Source: RGIG2945 sp045540355
Lineage (GTDB): Bacteria > Bacillota > Clostridia > Oscillospirales > Acutalibacteraceae
Direction of reading: 5' to 3'
Assembly (NCBI GenBank): GCA_045540355.1
Contig: JAZQHB010000080.1
Coordinates: 1 to 37,476, forward strand
Length of the DNA stretch: 37,476 bases
In this document: one piece after another, positions 6,353 to 14,668 of the stretch
Position numbering within the stretch: position 1 is the first letter of the stretch
How the letters are laid out: the number at the start of each line of letters is the position of its first letter
Notes under the pieces: generated by a model
Seen by the model: the letters and a program-made list of their open reading frames with translations, nothing else
Told to the model about the DNA's origin: nothing
Database searches by the model: none
Translations under genes and position numbers: made by a program

Positions 6353-8014
6353 CTATTCTGACAGTTTTTGCAATTTATCAATATCATAAACTTGACCTTC
6401 ATATCTGTTATGGAGGTCTTTTTCTTTGCCCTGATTTACTGCAAAAATCTGATTCTTTGAATAGAGAATTGCAATTTTTATATTTTTATCTACATTCTCA
6501 ATGAAATACTTTTTTGCTTGCTTATAAAGCGGGTCTTTGATTTTGAAAACATCGGGAATCTGCACAGATGATGAGGAGCAAAGCAAATCACAAACAATTT
6601 TTTCTCTTAATATTTCCTTGTCACATTTGTCGCAGAAAAATTCAAAAAGCTTTTCTGCATAGTCGCAAAGAGGCATCTTATTACCTTTTACGGAATTTCC
6701 GAAATCGTTGAAAAGGTCAAACGGCGAAATGCCGACTTCTTCTGTGAGATATCGGAGTGTGAACAAGAAACGACCGCTGTTATAAAGCCTGTCAACCGCA
6801 TCTTCGCAGTTTTTAAGAGTTTTAATTTCATCGCTTGACAGCCACGGCGTTGATGTGACCTCATAAGGTGGCTCGTTTGTGAATGTGCACGGATATTTTT
6901 CACTGTTTTCACGCATATCTGCACCGTGAAGAAGCTTTAAAAATCCCATTTGGAGCATGTGTGCCTTGAGCTCATATCCTATATTAAAGCTGTTTCTGAA
7001 GCTTTCAAAGTCTTCGCCCGTAAGCCCTGCGATAAGGTCAATATGAATGTGCATATTATTGAAGTTTATAAGCTTTCTGATGTTTTCGATAAGCTTTTTA
7101 GTGTTGGTTTTTCGGTTGATATTTTTTAATACATCCTCGTTAAAACTTTGCATACCTATCTCAAGCTGGACAGCACCGTAGGGCATAGATGATAAAATTT
7201 CAAGAGTGCTTTCTTTTAAAATATCGCCTGCGATTTCAAAATGAAAACAAACATTTTTAGGGATTTCCTTACCGTAATTTTCTTTGATGAAAAGAAGAAT
7301 CTCGTTGGCTCTTTCAGCATTTGCATTAAATGTACGGTCAACAAATTTTACTGTCTGTGTACCGCTTTGAGAGAGTCGGAGCATGTCTGTTTTTATTCTG
7401 TCAAGGTCAAAAAAACGAAGCGGTGAGCATCTTCCCGAAAGGCAGAATGCACAACGGTACGGACAGCCTCTGGTGGTTTCAATATAAGTAATTCTGCCGT
7501 TAAGGCTATTGAAAAATTCGTCGCAATATGGTGACGGAGGTGTGTCCGTGTATTCTTTTTCGGGTATGGTGATAATTTCACCGTTTTGTCTGTATGTAAG
7601 CCCCGATACGAGCGACAAATCACCGTTCATATTGTCAAGGAAATCAGGGAAAGTCCATTCGCCCTCACCTGAAAGAACAAAATCAATGTACTCATATTTT
7701 TCAAGAATATCTTTCGGACGGTATGCTGTTTCAGGACCGCCAAGGATAATTTTGCAATCGTGATGTTGTTTTATTATGCGACAGATTTCAAGGGTTTTAG
7801 TGATGTTCCATATATAACAGGAAAAAGCAACAACATCGGGCTTTTCGTTTATAATTTTTTCAGCAAATGCTTTGGTATCACCGTTGATGGTGCTTTCAAG
7901 CACCTGAACATTATATTCTTTTTTGCAAAACTCACGAACTCCTGCAAGTAAACACCAAGGAGAAAGCGAAGCGTGTACAAATTTTGAATTAAGAGTGGAA
8001 ATAATAACTTTCAT
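6353..8014 (-). CDS. B12-binding domain radical SAM protein (DUF4080 type)
   Basis: The 553-residue protein starts with a cobalamin-binding-like Rossmann domain (about 1-130; note LGGPETAYRP and VLSGEGEWTFPDF). A radical SAM domain follows with the cluster motif C184-x3-C188-x2-C191 (RGCPYRCAFC) and LQLEIGMQS/IDLIAGLTGE strand motifs. The last 150 residues match the DUF4080 layout. Such proteins use a 4Fe-4S cluster and SAM to make a radical, often for methylation or methylthiolation, but this subgroup has no firm substrate. AGGAG lies before the ATG at 8014. It stands alone on the minus strand, divergent from the GH123-like gene. Confidence 0.88.
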   Translation of the reverse strand: MKVIISTLNSKFVHASLSPWCLLAGVREFCKKEYNVQVLESTINGDTKAFAEKIINEKPDVVAFSCYIWNITKTLEICRIIKQHHDCKIILGGPETAYRPKDILEKYEYIDFVLSGEGEWTFPDFLDNMNGDLSLVSGLTYRQNGEIITIPEKEYTDTPPSPYCDEFFNSLNGRITYIETTRGCPYRCAFCLSGRCSPLRFFDLDRIKTDMLRLSQSGTQTVKFVDRTFNANAERANEILLFIKENYGKEIPKNVCFHFEIAGDILKESTLEILSSMPYGAVQLEIGMQSFNEDVLKNINRKTNTKKLIENIRKLINFNNMHIHIDLIAGLTGEDFESFRNSFNIGYELKAHMLQMGFLKLLHGADMRENSEKYPCTFTNEPPYEVTSTPWLSSDEIKTLKNCEDAVDRLYNSGRFLFTLRYLTEEVGISPFDLFNDFGNSVKGNKMPLCDYAEKLFEFFCDKCDKEILREKIVCDLLCSSSSVQIPDVFKIKDPLYKQAKKYFIENVDKNIKIAILYSKNQIFAVNQGKEKDLHNRYEGQVYDIDKLQKLSE

Positions 8015-8120
8015 AACTTCTCCTTTCCAAACAGAATATCGTCACTTTAATATAACATAAATTCAATATAAAATAAAGGGGGTTTGTTTTTATATCTAAT
8101 GGTATTTCGGTTTAATCTTG

Positions 8121-8149
8121 TTGCATTATAAGCAAAGTAATGGTATAAT
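8121..8149 (+). promoter_or_regulatory. Promoter of the GH123-like gene
   Basis: TTGCAT (8121-8126), 17 bases, TATAAT (8144-8149). This leaves a leader of roughly 58 bases before the ATG at 8214. No operator palindrome is obvious. Confidence 0.7.
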
Positions 8150-8213
8150 TTTCTTAATTGTTAAAATGTAATGAAAAGCTTTGTCTGATTGCAATTAAAA
8201 CGGAGGTAGTTTT

Positions 8214-9872
8214 ATGTTGAAGATAATATCTTCTCTTGAAAAATGTTTTTTAGATGACAGTATTTCTACAAAAGTATCACTCAAAAAAGCTTCATTACTG
8301 AAGAATGAGGTGTTCAGGTTTGGTGCGTGCTATATCATAGCGGAATGTGTGGCTTGTAACAGGCTCGTCATGAGATTAGAAATTGAATCTCCGCTTGCGG
8401 AATATATCCGTGTGTGGCAGGTTGATCATGTGCCTGTAAAAATGCCGACAGAGACTTGCCGACATGATTTTGATAATCTGCGTACAAAACCCGGTTTGTT
8501 CCCTGATTTGCTCACACCTTTACGTGATGACAAGCGTATTTCGGTCTGCGAAAATCTGGAGTCTTTGTATTTTGAGCTTGACACCAAGGGTGAGGTAGCT
8601 CCCGGTGAGTATAAGGTTACGATAAGATTTGTCAAGGATAATTCAGGAGAATTAGCAGAAGAGGCAACTGTTGTTTTAAATATAATAGATGCCGAACTTC
8701 CAAAGCAGGAAATGGCGATTACTCAGTGGTTCCATTGTGATTGTTTGCAGTCATATTATGAAACCGAAAGCTTTGATGAACGCCATTGGAAGATAATCAA
8801 AAACTTTATGAAGATGGCAGTTGACCACGGCATCAATATGATACTGACACCGATTTTTACACCGCCTCTTGACACATACGAAGGCGGAGAACGTCCTACT
8901 ACACAGCTTGTAGATGTTGTGGTTGAAAACGGAGAATATCACTTTGGTTTTGATAAGCTTTCCCGTTGGGTCGATTTGTGTGATGAACTCGGAGTAAAAT
9001 ATTTCGAAATTTCACATTTGTTCACTCAATGGGGCGGAGACCACGCACCTAAAGTTATGGCAACCGTAGACGGAGAATACACTCGCATTTTTGGTTGGGA
9101 AACAGATGCCAGAGGGGAAGAATACATCGGATTTTTGCGTACTTTTATTCCGCAACTTATTGACTTTATGAAATCCAAAAACGGTGCGGATAAACGCTGT
9201 TGGTTCCATATTTCTGACGAGCCGACGCTTGAAACTCTTGAACAGTATAGTGCTTCACGCAAGACGATAGAGGATTTGTTAAAAGACTATCCCATAATAG
9301 ATGCCTTGTCCAAGTATGAATTCTATGAGCAGGGTATTACCGAAATTCCTGTTCCGTCCGTAAATCACATTGAACCGTTCCTTGAAAACAATGTACCGAA
9401 TTTGTGGTGCTACTATTGTGTCGGACAATGGAATCAGGTTTCAAACCGCTTCATAGCTATGCCGGGTGCCCGTACGCGTATAATCGGTACACAATTTTAT
9501 AAATACAACATTGCAGGCTTTTTGCAGTGGGGATATAATTTTTATTATAATCAAGGCTCCTATGGTGTTATCAATCCGTATATAAACACCGATTGTGAGC
9601 GTTTCGGTCCTTCGGGAGATGCTTTTTCGGTATATCCCGGAAGATGCGGTGAGCCTTTGCCATCCATGAGATTGAAATTGTTCCACGATGCTTTGCAGGA
9701 TTTATCCGCACTTAAATTGTGTGAAAGTCTGTACGATAGGGAATTTGTGCTTAATCTGATGGAAGATGAAATGCCTATTACTTTCAAAAAATATCCTCGC
9801 GATATTAACTATCTTCCGGGGTTACGTGACAAAGTTAATGCCGCTATTGCGAAAAAGGTTTCGGGAAGCTGA
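8214..9872 (+). CDS. GH123-like glycoside hydrolase (DUF4091-type)
   Basis: The 552-residue protein has a beta-rich N-terminal domain (about 1-165) and a TIM-barrel-like catalytic region. The diagnostic W330-F-H-I-S-D335-E336-P is the Asp-Glu pair of GH123 enzymes, which act by substrate-assisted catalysis on beta-N-acetylgalactosaminides. Other family-like stretches are MAITQWFHCDCL, HGINMILTPIFTPPLDT and the C-terminal YGVINPY...PSMRLKLFHDALQDLSAL. There is no signal peptide, so it should be cytoplasmic. GGAGGTAG precedes the ATG. The exact sugar is inferred from the family only; many DUF4091 proteins are uncharacterised. It probably belongs with the carbohydrate genes to its right. Confidence 0.82.
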   Translation: MLKIISSLEKCFLDDSISTKVSLKKASLLKNEVFRFGACYIIAECVACNRLVMRLEIESPLAEYIRVWQVDHVPVKMPTETCRHDFDNLRTKPGLFPDLLTPLRDDKRISVCENLESLYFELDTKGEVAPGEYKVTIRFVKDNSGELAEEATVVLNIIDAELPKQEMAITQWFHCDCLQSYYETESFDERHWKIIKNFMKMAVDHGINMILTPIFTPPLDTYEGGERPTTQLVDVVVENGEYHFGFDKLSRWVDLCDELGVKYFEISHLFTQWGGDHAPKVMATVDGEYTRIFGWETDARGEEYIGFLRTFIPQLIDFMKSKNGADKRCWFHISDEPTLETLEQYSASRKTIEDLLKDYPIIDALSKYEFYEQGITEIPVPSVNHIEPFLENNVPNLWCYYCVGQWNQVSNRFIAMPGARTRIIGTQFYKYNIAGFLQWGYNFYYNQGSYGVINPYINTDCERFGPSGDAFSVYPGRCGEPLPSMRLKLFHDALQDLSALKLCESLYDREFVLNLMEDEMPITFKKYPRDINYLPGLRDKVNAAIAKKVSGS

Positions 9873-9923
9873 TTTTATTTTAAAGATTGAGTTAATATCA
9901 TTCGTAAGAAGTGAGGTTTTATA

Positions 9924-10313
9924 ATGGGCGATTGGGCAACGGTTATATTTTTAGGTTTTTTACTTGTGTCAATTCTGGCAGGTCTGGTTACTTTGGCGAT
10001 AATTATCCACAAACATGATAAAGCTAACAAAATTGACAAAGAAACTGCTGAAAAATTGATTGAAGAATCTTTAGAAGCTGAATTTGAAAATGTTCAGGTG
10101 AGAGCAACGGTTGTCGACTTATCCTGCTCGGCAGAAGTGGTCGGAATAAAAAAGCCGAAAGCTGTTGAGCAGTATCGCGTTGCTTTCGAAAGTGAAGACG
10201 GAAAATCGTTTAAATTTGAGGTTCCGCAAGAAATGTACGAAGGCTTTGAAAAAGGACAAACAGGGCTTCTGACGATCGTAGATAACGAGCTGTATGGTTT
10301 TGAGATTGAATAA
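9924..10313 (+). CDS. Membrane-anchored DUF2500-like protein
   Basis: The 129-residue protein has one N-terminal transmembrane helix (about 5-28) and a basic stretch. A soluble beta domain ends in YRVAFESEDGKSFKFEV followed by EMYEGFEKGQTGLLTIV, which resembles the DUF2500 pattern (a strand pair, then a Gly-rich turn and a hydrophobic strand). The function is unknown. GTGAGG lies upstream of the ATG. The HExxH gene follows after 19 bases, so they are likely cotranscribed. Confidence 0.65.
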   Translation: MGDWATVIFLGFLLVSILAGLVTLAIIIHKHDKANKIDKETAEKLIEESLEAEFENVQVRATVVDLSCSAEVVGIKKPKAVEQYRVAFESEDGKSFKFEVPQEMYEGFEKGQTGLLTIVDNELYGFEIE

Positions 10314-10332
10314 ATAAAATGATGGTGATAAG

Positions 10333-10794
10333 ATGAATCTTTGGCAGAAGTTTGAATTGAACGATGATAATAAAATTTCAAACAAAGGTATTTCGTTTCA
10401 TTATCAACAGGGGATAGATGAGGACTTAAAGCGTAAATATATCTCTTTTGCAAGGTGGTTAAGGAAAAATTATTGTTTTCCAACACATTTGAATATCTAT
10501 ATTTTGAATTTGGTTAAAGTTCAGCTTATGAACGGAAAAGAAGCTTACGGAAGTTTCAGGTGGAGTGAGAACAGAGAAAAATGTTCAATCTGTATTCCGT
10601 CAGCAATTGAGTCTGAATTGTTAAATGAATATACAAAAGAGGATATTTATGAGCAGATTTTATCGTCGCTTGTGCACGAAATAACACACTATTTTCAATG
10701 GGTATTAAAATCAGAACAAAGTAATGCAACAAGTGAGCGTCAGGCAAACTATTTCAGGTACAGAATAATTGAAAAATATAACGGTATCGGGTGA
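10333..10794 (+). CDS. Putative small zinc metallopeptidase-like protein (HExxH)
   Basis: The 153-residue protein has no signal peptide. Its recognisable feature is the zincin motif in LVHEITHYFQW near residues 113-123: two His and one Glu in HExxH, then a glutamine three residues on. A Glu in ATSERQANYFRY about 20 residues later is a candidate third ligand. The small size and arrangement recall SprT-like or minigluzincin proteins, but I do not recognise the family. The weak GGTGATAAG precedes the ATG at 10333. Its stop is four bases before the SGNH hydrolase ATG, which indicates coupling. Confidence 0.6.
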   Translation: MNLWQKFELNDDNKISNKGISFHYQQGIDEDLKRKYISFARWLRKNYCFPTHLNIYILNLVKVQLMNGKEAYGSFRWSENREKCSICIPSAIESELLNEYTKEDIYEQILSSLVHEITHYFQWVLKSEQSNATSERQANYFRYRIIEKYNGIG

Positions 10795-10798
10795 TATT

Positions 10799-11374
10799 AT
10801 GAATTTGAAAGGCAAAACAGTATTATTTTTAGGTTCATCTGTGACCTACGGGTCTGCGGCAAACGGCATATCTTTTGCCGATATAATGGCAGAAGAATGT
10901 GGTATCAAGTGCATCAAAGAAGCTGTTTCAGGTACAACCTTGGCAGATATAAACGATTCGTCTTATGTCGCAAGACTTAAAAAAGCGGATAAGAATATAT
11001 CCGTTGACCTTTTTGTTTGTCAGCTCTCAACCAACGATACAAAGGAAAAGTATAATCTTACACTTTTTCAGATAGAAGAAGCGATTCGTTTTATTTTGGA
11101 TTATGTAAAAGAAAATTTTGCTTGCCCGATTGTTTTTTATACGGGTACATATTTTGAGAGTGAAAAGTATAAAGAAATGATAGAGCTTCTTTATTCCTTG
11201 CAAAAGGAATATGATTTTTATATCCTCGATCTTTATAATGACCCTGAAATGCGAGCTGTAAGCAAAGAGGATTATGACAGATATATGCACGATCCCAGAC
11301 ACCCGCTACTTGATGGATATAAAGAATGGTGGACACCGAGATTTATTGAATTTATAACAGAAAAAGTTGATTAA
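10799..11374 (+). CDS. SGNH/GDSL-type hydrolase, short cytoplasmic form
   Basis: The 191-residue protein keeps the SGNH blocks: FLGSSVTYG (block I, with S14 the expected nucleophile and the usual GDS changed to GSS), a Gly in AVSGTT (block II), QLSTND (block III Asn) and D165-P-R-H168 (block V catalytic pair). Family members are esterases or lipases that often remove acetyl groups from sugars or cell-wall components. No signal peptide is seen. The ATG at 10799 is chosen because it follows GGGTGAT and sits just after the previous stop; an in-frame ATG at 10769 would overlap the previous gene by 26 bases. Confidence 0.82.
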   Translation: MNLKGKTVLFLGSSVTYGSAANGISFADIMAEECGIKCIKEAVSGTTLADINDSSYVARLKKADKNISVDLFVCQLSTNDTKEKYNLTLFQIEEAIRFILDYVKENFACPIVFYTGTYFESEKYKEMIELLYSLQKEYDFYILDLYNDPEMRAVSKEDYDRYMHDPRHPLLDGYKEWWTPRFIEFITEKVD

Positions 11375-11412
11375 AAAAGCTGTTTCAGAGTTGTTTTTCT
11401 GAAACAGCTTTT
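11374..11412. terminator. Bidirectional terminator between SGNH and XRE genes
   Basis: AAAAAGCTGTTTCAG pairs with CTGAAACAGCTTTT around a short T-rich loop, immediately after the stop at 11374. A-rich and T-rich flanks on both sides allow it to serve the convergent XRE gene too. Confidence 0.85.
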
Positions 11413-11413
11413 G

Positions 11414-11620
11414 TCATATTTCATCAGTTCTGCCTATGAAATAGTCGGCGGTTACTTTGTAAAAATCGCAAAGTTTTATCAGGTCTTCAATTTTAAGTTC
11501 TGCTCTGCCTGCTTCAATGTGGTTGTAACCCTGTTGAGACTTATTAAGAATTTCGCCTAATTGTGCTTGTGTTAAATCGTTGTCTTCTCTTAAATTTTTC
11601 ATGCGTTCTCTGTAATTCAT
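11414..11620 (-). CDS. Small XRE-family transcriptional repressor
   Basis: The 68-residue protein is one helix-turn-helix domain of the Cro/C1 type: MKNLREDNDLTQAQLGEIL, NKSQQGYNHIEAGRAELKIEDLIKLCDFYKVTADYFIG. Proteins of this size bind DNA as dimers and usually control their own and the divergent promoter. GGAGGT is eight bases before the ATG at 11620. The intergenic region to its right carries two copies of an ACTCA-N5-TGAGT palindrome placed exactly on the promoter of the divergent membrane-protein gene, which fits autoregulation and local repression. It has no ligand domain. Confidence 0.9.
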   Translation of the reverse strand: MNYRERMKNLREDNDLTQAQLGEILNKSQQGYNHIEAGRAELKIEDLIKLCDFYKVTADYFIGRTDEI

Positions 11621-11634
11621 AAATACCTCCGAGT

Positions 11635-11706
11635 TTATTATTCATAAAAGAATAATAACTTACTCAGATATTGAGTATTGACAATTACTCAAAGATTGAG
11701 TAAAAT
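11635..11706 (+). promoter_or_regulatory. Divergent promoter with paired repressor operators
   Basis: A plus-strand promoter TTGACA (11678-11683), 17 bases, TAAAAT (11701-11706) is framed by two palindromes. One is TACTCA-N5-TGAGTA (11661-11677), which abuts the -35. The other is TTACTCA-N5-TGAGTAA (11685-11703), which fills the spacer and touches the -10. Centres are 25 bases apart. A different perfect inverted repeat, TTATTATTC and GAATAATAA (11635-11658), lies closer to the XRE start. The layout strongly suggests binding by the adjacent XRE protein (inference). Confidence 0.8.
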
Positions 11707-11727
11707 GTTTTTTGGAGGGAACATTTT

Positions 11728-12135
11728 ATGTCCAATCGAGGAAAAAACACCATAATCAGTATTGCATCTTTGCTGTTAGGCGGAGCTTCATATATTGTTT
11801 TTCGTGAGAATACTTATGTTGCTGAATTTTTTGATGTTTTTTCTTTTGTTACGCCCATCAGAGAGAGTTTGTCAATATTTTCATGTGATTTTACAAACTA
11901 TTATTTACAGGATTTTTTGTGGGGACTGTCTTTGAGTTGCGGAATTATTGCAATTTACAAGCCGGATAGAAAAGGTATATTTCTATCTGCATTTACTGCT
12001 TTTATATGCGGATGTATTTGGGAGCTTGTGCAATATATCGGAGTTGTCAAAGGGACTGGTGATTTCTTGGATGTTTTAATGTACCTTTCAGCGAGCCTTA
12101 TGAGCGTTTTGGTAAATAAAGAGAGGAGAGAATAG
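11728..12135 (+). CDS. Small integral membrane protein, VanZ-like topology
   Basis: The 135-residue protein has about four hydrophobic segments: 9-25, 57-77, 84-100 and 110-128. Conserved-looking polar positions are WELVQY and GTGDFLDVLMY in the last two. This resembles the ending of VanZ-like and related small membrane proteins, but I cannot place it in a family. GGAGGG lies before the ATG. It is the first gene downstream of the XRE-controlled promoter and is followed after one base by the DUF5067-like gene, so the repressor most likely controls both. Confidence 0.65.
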   Translation: MSNRGKNTIISIASLLLGGASYIVFRENTYVAEFFDVFSFVTPIRESLSIFSCDFTNYYLQDFLWGLSLSCGIIAIYKPDRKGIFLSAFTAFICGCIWELVQYIGVVKGTGDFLDVLMYLSASLMSVLVNKERRE

Positions 12136-12136
12136 A

Positions 12137-12631
12137 ATGAAAACAACAAAAATACTTTTAACGGTTCTTTTAGTTGCACTTTTCGGATTTTTTGCATTGG
12201 GTAGTGGAGAGGAAGAAACCGTAGAGCAGGAAAAAGGTTCTGTAGCTGCAGAGGAAGCAGAAACAAATATCGGAAATTATTCTGTAGTGATTGACAGTTG
12301 TCGTATGGCAAAGGATTATGAGGGTAACAAGGTCGTTATCGTTAAATACATTTATAAGAATGTAAATTCTGATGATGCAACCGGCTTTGATGTGGCGTTC
12401 ATGGACAGAGCATATCAAAACGGTGTTGAGCTTAACAAAGCTTATATGCTTGATGACAGTGCAAATTATGATGCTGACAATCAATCAAAAGCGATTAAAA
12501 AAGGTGCTTCGCTTGATGTAGAAGTTGCTTATGAACTTAATGACACAACTTCTGATGTTGATGTTGAGGTTGAAGAATTTATCAGCTTTAACGATACAGT
12601 AGTTAAAAAAACTTTTACACTTCCGAAATAA
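12137..12631 (+). CDS. Secreted or membrane-tethered DUF5067-like protein
   Basis: The 164-residue protein has an N-terminal signal or anchor helix (KILLTVLLVALFGFFALG), then an acidic linker. An immunoglobulin-like beta domain follows (about 45-164) with VVIVKYIYKNVNSDDATGFDVAF and QNGVELNKAY, which matches the DUF5067 pattern of Firmicutes surface proteins. No lipobox Cys is present after the hydrophobic segment, so it is either released or remains anchored by the helix. GAGAGGAG precedes the ATG. It is cotranscribed with the upstream membrane protein. The function is unknown. Confidence 0.75.
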   Translation: MKTTKILLTVLLVALFGFFALGSGEEETVEQEKGSVAAEEAETNIGNYSVVIDSCRMAKDYEGNKVVIVKYIYKNVNSDDATGFDVAFMDRAYQNGVELNKAYMLDDSANYDADNQSKAIKKGASLDVEVAYELNDTTSDVDVEVEEFISFNDTVVKKTFTLPK

Positions 12632-12654
12632 AAACAAAATAAAAGGTTCGCAAG

Positions 12655-12685
12655 AAAAAATCCCCGTATGTACGAGGATTTTTTT
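12655..12685 (+). terminator. Terminator after the DUF5067-like gene
   Basis: AAAAAATCCCCGTA and TACGAGGATTTTTT form a hairpin with a two-base centre and one mismatch, followed by more Ts. The arms are the same as those of the 3873-3904 hairpin read on the other strand. Confidence 0.8.
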
Positions 12686-12727
12686 CTTTGTCAACCGATA
12701 AGATACAAGTGTTTATTATAGATTTTA

Positions 12728-12756
12728 TAGACAGAGTGTTTTTTTGATGATACAAT
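12728..12756 (+). promoter_or_regulatory. Promoter of the membrane-anchored XRE gene
   Basis: TAGACA (12728-12733), 17 bases, TACAAT (12751-12756). The in-frame ATG at 12744 lies inside this promoter, which supports the start at 12786. Confidence 0.55.
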
Positions 12757-12785
12757 TTTTTATATCAACTTTAAGAGGTGCAGAT

Positions 12786-13481
12786 ATGAAAGCAATTGGT
12801 GAGATTATAAGAGAACACCGAAAAGAAAAAGGGTATACACAAGAGGAGCTGGGAAAGCTTGTGTTTGTCAGCAAGCAGGCTGTTTCAAAATGGGAGACCG
12901 GACGAACTACACCTGATATTGAAATGATAAGACAGTTGTGTGATGTTCTTGAAATCGGTTATGAAGAAATTATTTGCGGAAGTATTAAAGAAGTTAAAAA
13001 AAGCAGAAAATGGGTAAGAAATTCAGCCGTAATTATGTTGCTTTGTTTTCTGTGTGTTTTGGTTTTTTTGTGCATTGGTGGTTTTGATTATATTGAAAAC
13101 TTCAGACAGTCAGGTGTTACATATCTGACTGTATTTAAAAACGGCAATTTATTATCTTGTGATGAATATTCTAATCAAACTTATATGAATAACAGCCCTG
13201 TTCCTGCTTCTGATTTAAAAGACGGTTATAGGATTTATACGGATTATGGTGAGGTAAGAGGAGTAATAACTTTAGAGGAAACAGAGGTAGAATACGGCTT
13301 TATAAATGCAAACAAATGGCATAATGTTCAGATAAAAATTGATATTGAAGAAAATAAGGATGGAATAACTGCCAGACAGGTGGTAACCTATGCCACGGAA
13401 GAAGATAGGTTTGATGTTTTAATAACCGAAGATTCGGACATAGCGGGAAAAAGCTTATCTGTTTGTTGCGAAGGTATATAA
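12786..13481 (+). CDS. XRE-family regulator with one transmembrane helix and an extracytoplasmic domain
   Basis: The 231-residue protein has an N-terminal helix-turn-helix (about 1-65: IIREHRKEKGYTQEELGKLVFVSKQAVSKWETGRTTPDIEMI). A basic linker follows, then one strong membrane helix (about 79-99: AVIMLLCFLCVLVFLCIGG) and a C-terminal domain of about 130 residues predicted outside the membrane. This is a membrane-bound one-component regulator layout. AGAGGTG precedes the ATG. The next gene is an SGNH hydrolase with its own promoter, a possible target. The ligand sensed by the outer domain is unknown; I see no named domain there. Confidence 0.82.
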   Translation: MKAIGEIIREHRKEKGYTQEELGKLVFVSKQAVSKWETGRTTPDIEMIRQLCDVLEIGYEEIICGSIKEVKKSRKWVRNSAVIMLLCFLCVLVFLCIGGFDYIENFRQSGVTYLTVFKNGNLLSCDEYSNQTYMNNSPVPASDLKDGYRIYTDYGEVRGVITLEETEVEYGFINANKWHNVQIKIDIEENKDGITARQVVTYATEEDRFDVLITEDSDIAGKSLSVCCEGI

Positions 13482-13483
13482 GA

Positions 13484-13512
13484 TTGTAATTTGCACGGAA
13501 ATGTGATAAGAT
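13484..13512 (+). promoter_or_regulatory. Promoter of the two-domain SGNH hydrolase
   Basis: TTGTAA (13484-13489), 17 bases, TAAGAT (13507-13512), preceded by TGA. It begins three bases after the upstream stop codon, so the hydrolase can be expressed separately. Confidence 0.55.
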
Positions 13513-13543
13513 AATGTGAAATCGGAACAAAGAGGTGTTTGAT

Positions 13544-14662
13544 ATGGAATTTTTTAAGAAATACACGTCCAACACAATAGCCGGAAGCGGTAATCAGAAA
13601 ATCTTTATAATGGATGAAAATGAAATCCGCACAGGCAGAGTGTTTTATAAAATAGCCCATCCGGGTAAATACAATTATTCATTGTTGTTCTCAAACATCA
13701 CAGACAGTACTTATGCAGATGGCAGTTTCAGCCACAAAAATATGATCTGTGAGCCTTGGAAAATAATCGAAGCAAGGGTTGCGAGAGTTTCAAAGGACAC
13801 TTCTTTTGAAAACTTCACCGACGAAAAAGTTGCTGATGAAATAAACAGTAAAATCGACGGTTTCAAAACCCTGACATTTTCAGGTAAAGTTGAAAAGGAC
13901 GTCGCACCTGGCGAATTTTTCAATTCTGATGAAGTTGAAATGGAATTTGATTCGGGCGATTATCTCTGCCTTGAACTTACTTTCAGCGGTACTGTTATAT
14001 CTTGTCATATAGAATCAATTTTACCCGTATTCGTAAAGGGTGAAAACTCATGGAGATGGGACAGAGAAATGCCTTTTGTCAGTATGTTAGGTTGCGACAG
14101 AAAGGTTAAAGCAAGAGTCGGCTTTTTAGGTGATTCGATAACCCAAGGAATCGGTGTTCAATATAATTCATACTTGCATTGGAATGCACTTTTGAGTGAG
14201 AAGCTCGGTGATGATTATGCGTATTGGAATTTGGGCATCGGATATGCAAGGGCAGAGGATATGGCAACAAACGGTGCTTGGATGTATAAAGCAAGAAACA
14301 ATGATATTGCATTTGTCTGCCTTGGTGCAAATGATCTTATTCAGGGTGCAAGTGCAGAAAAGATAATAACAGAGCTTGATAAAGTTCTTGATATTCTTCT
14401 TAAACAGAATATTAAAAAAATTATATGGCAGACAATTCCGCCTCTCGGCTATGAAGATGAAAAGCGTGTAATCTGGGAAACTGTAAACGACCATATCAAA
14501 ACCAATATTGCAAAGAAAGTTGATCTTGTTTTTGAATGTTCAAAAATTCTCGGTGAAAGCGAAGAAAAACCGTATATGAACAAATATGATATACATCCCA
14601 ATGAAGAAGGGTGCATTTTGTGGGCAGAAGCACTTTATGAAGCAGTAAAAGATTTGTTTTGA
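13544..14662 (+). CDS. SGNH hydrolase with an N-terminal beta domain
   Basis: The 372-residue protein has an N-terminal beta-rich domain (about 1-175), then an SGNH hydrolase domain with every block intact: G-D-S198 in FLGDSITQG, G in NLGIGYAR, N263 in LGANDL and D349-I-H351 in YDIHPNEEG. Two-domain proteins of this kind are typically carbohydrate esterases. No signal peptide is present, so its substrate should be cytoplasmic. AGAGGTG lies six bases before the ATG at 13544; the in-frame GTG at 13535 overlaps that site. A 16-base-pair terminator follows directly. It faces the FAD oxidoreductase gene. Confidence 0.88.
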   Translation: MEFFKKYTSNTIAGSGNQKIFIMDENEIRTGRVFYKIAHPGKYNYSLLFSNITDSTYADGSFSHKNMICEPWKIIEARVARVSKDTSFENFTDEKVADEINSKIDGFKTLTFSGKVEKDVAPGEFFNSDEVEMEFDSGDYLCLELTFSGTVISCHIESILPVFVKGENSWRWDREMPFVSMLGCDRKVKARVGFLGDSITQGIGVQYNSYLHWNALLSEKLGDDYAYWNLGIGYARAEDMATNGAWMYKARNNDIAFVCLGANDLIQGASAEKIITELDKVLDILLKQNIKKIIWQTIPPLGYEDEKRVIWETVNDHIKTNIAKKVDLVFECSKILGESEEKPYMNKYDIHPNEEGCILWAEALYEAVKDLF

Positions 14663-14668
14663 TAAAAA

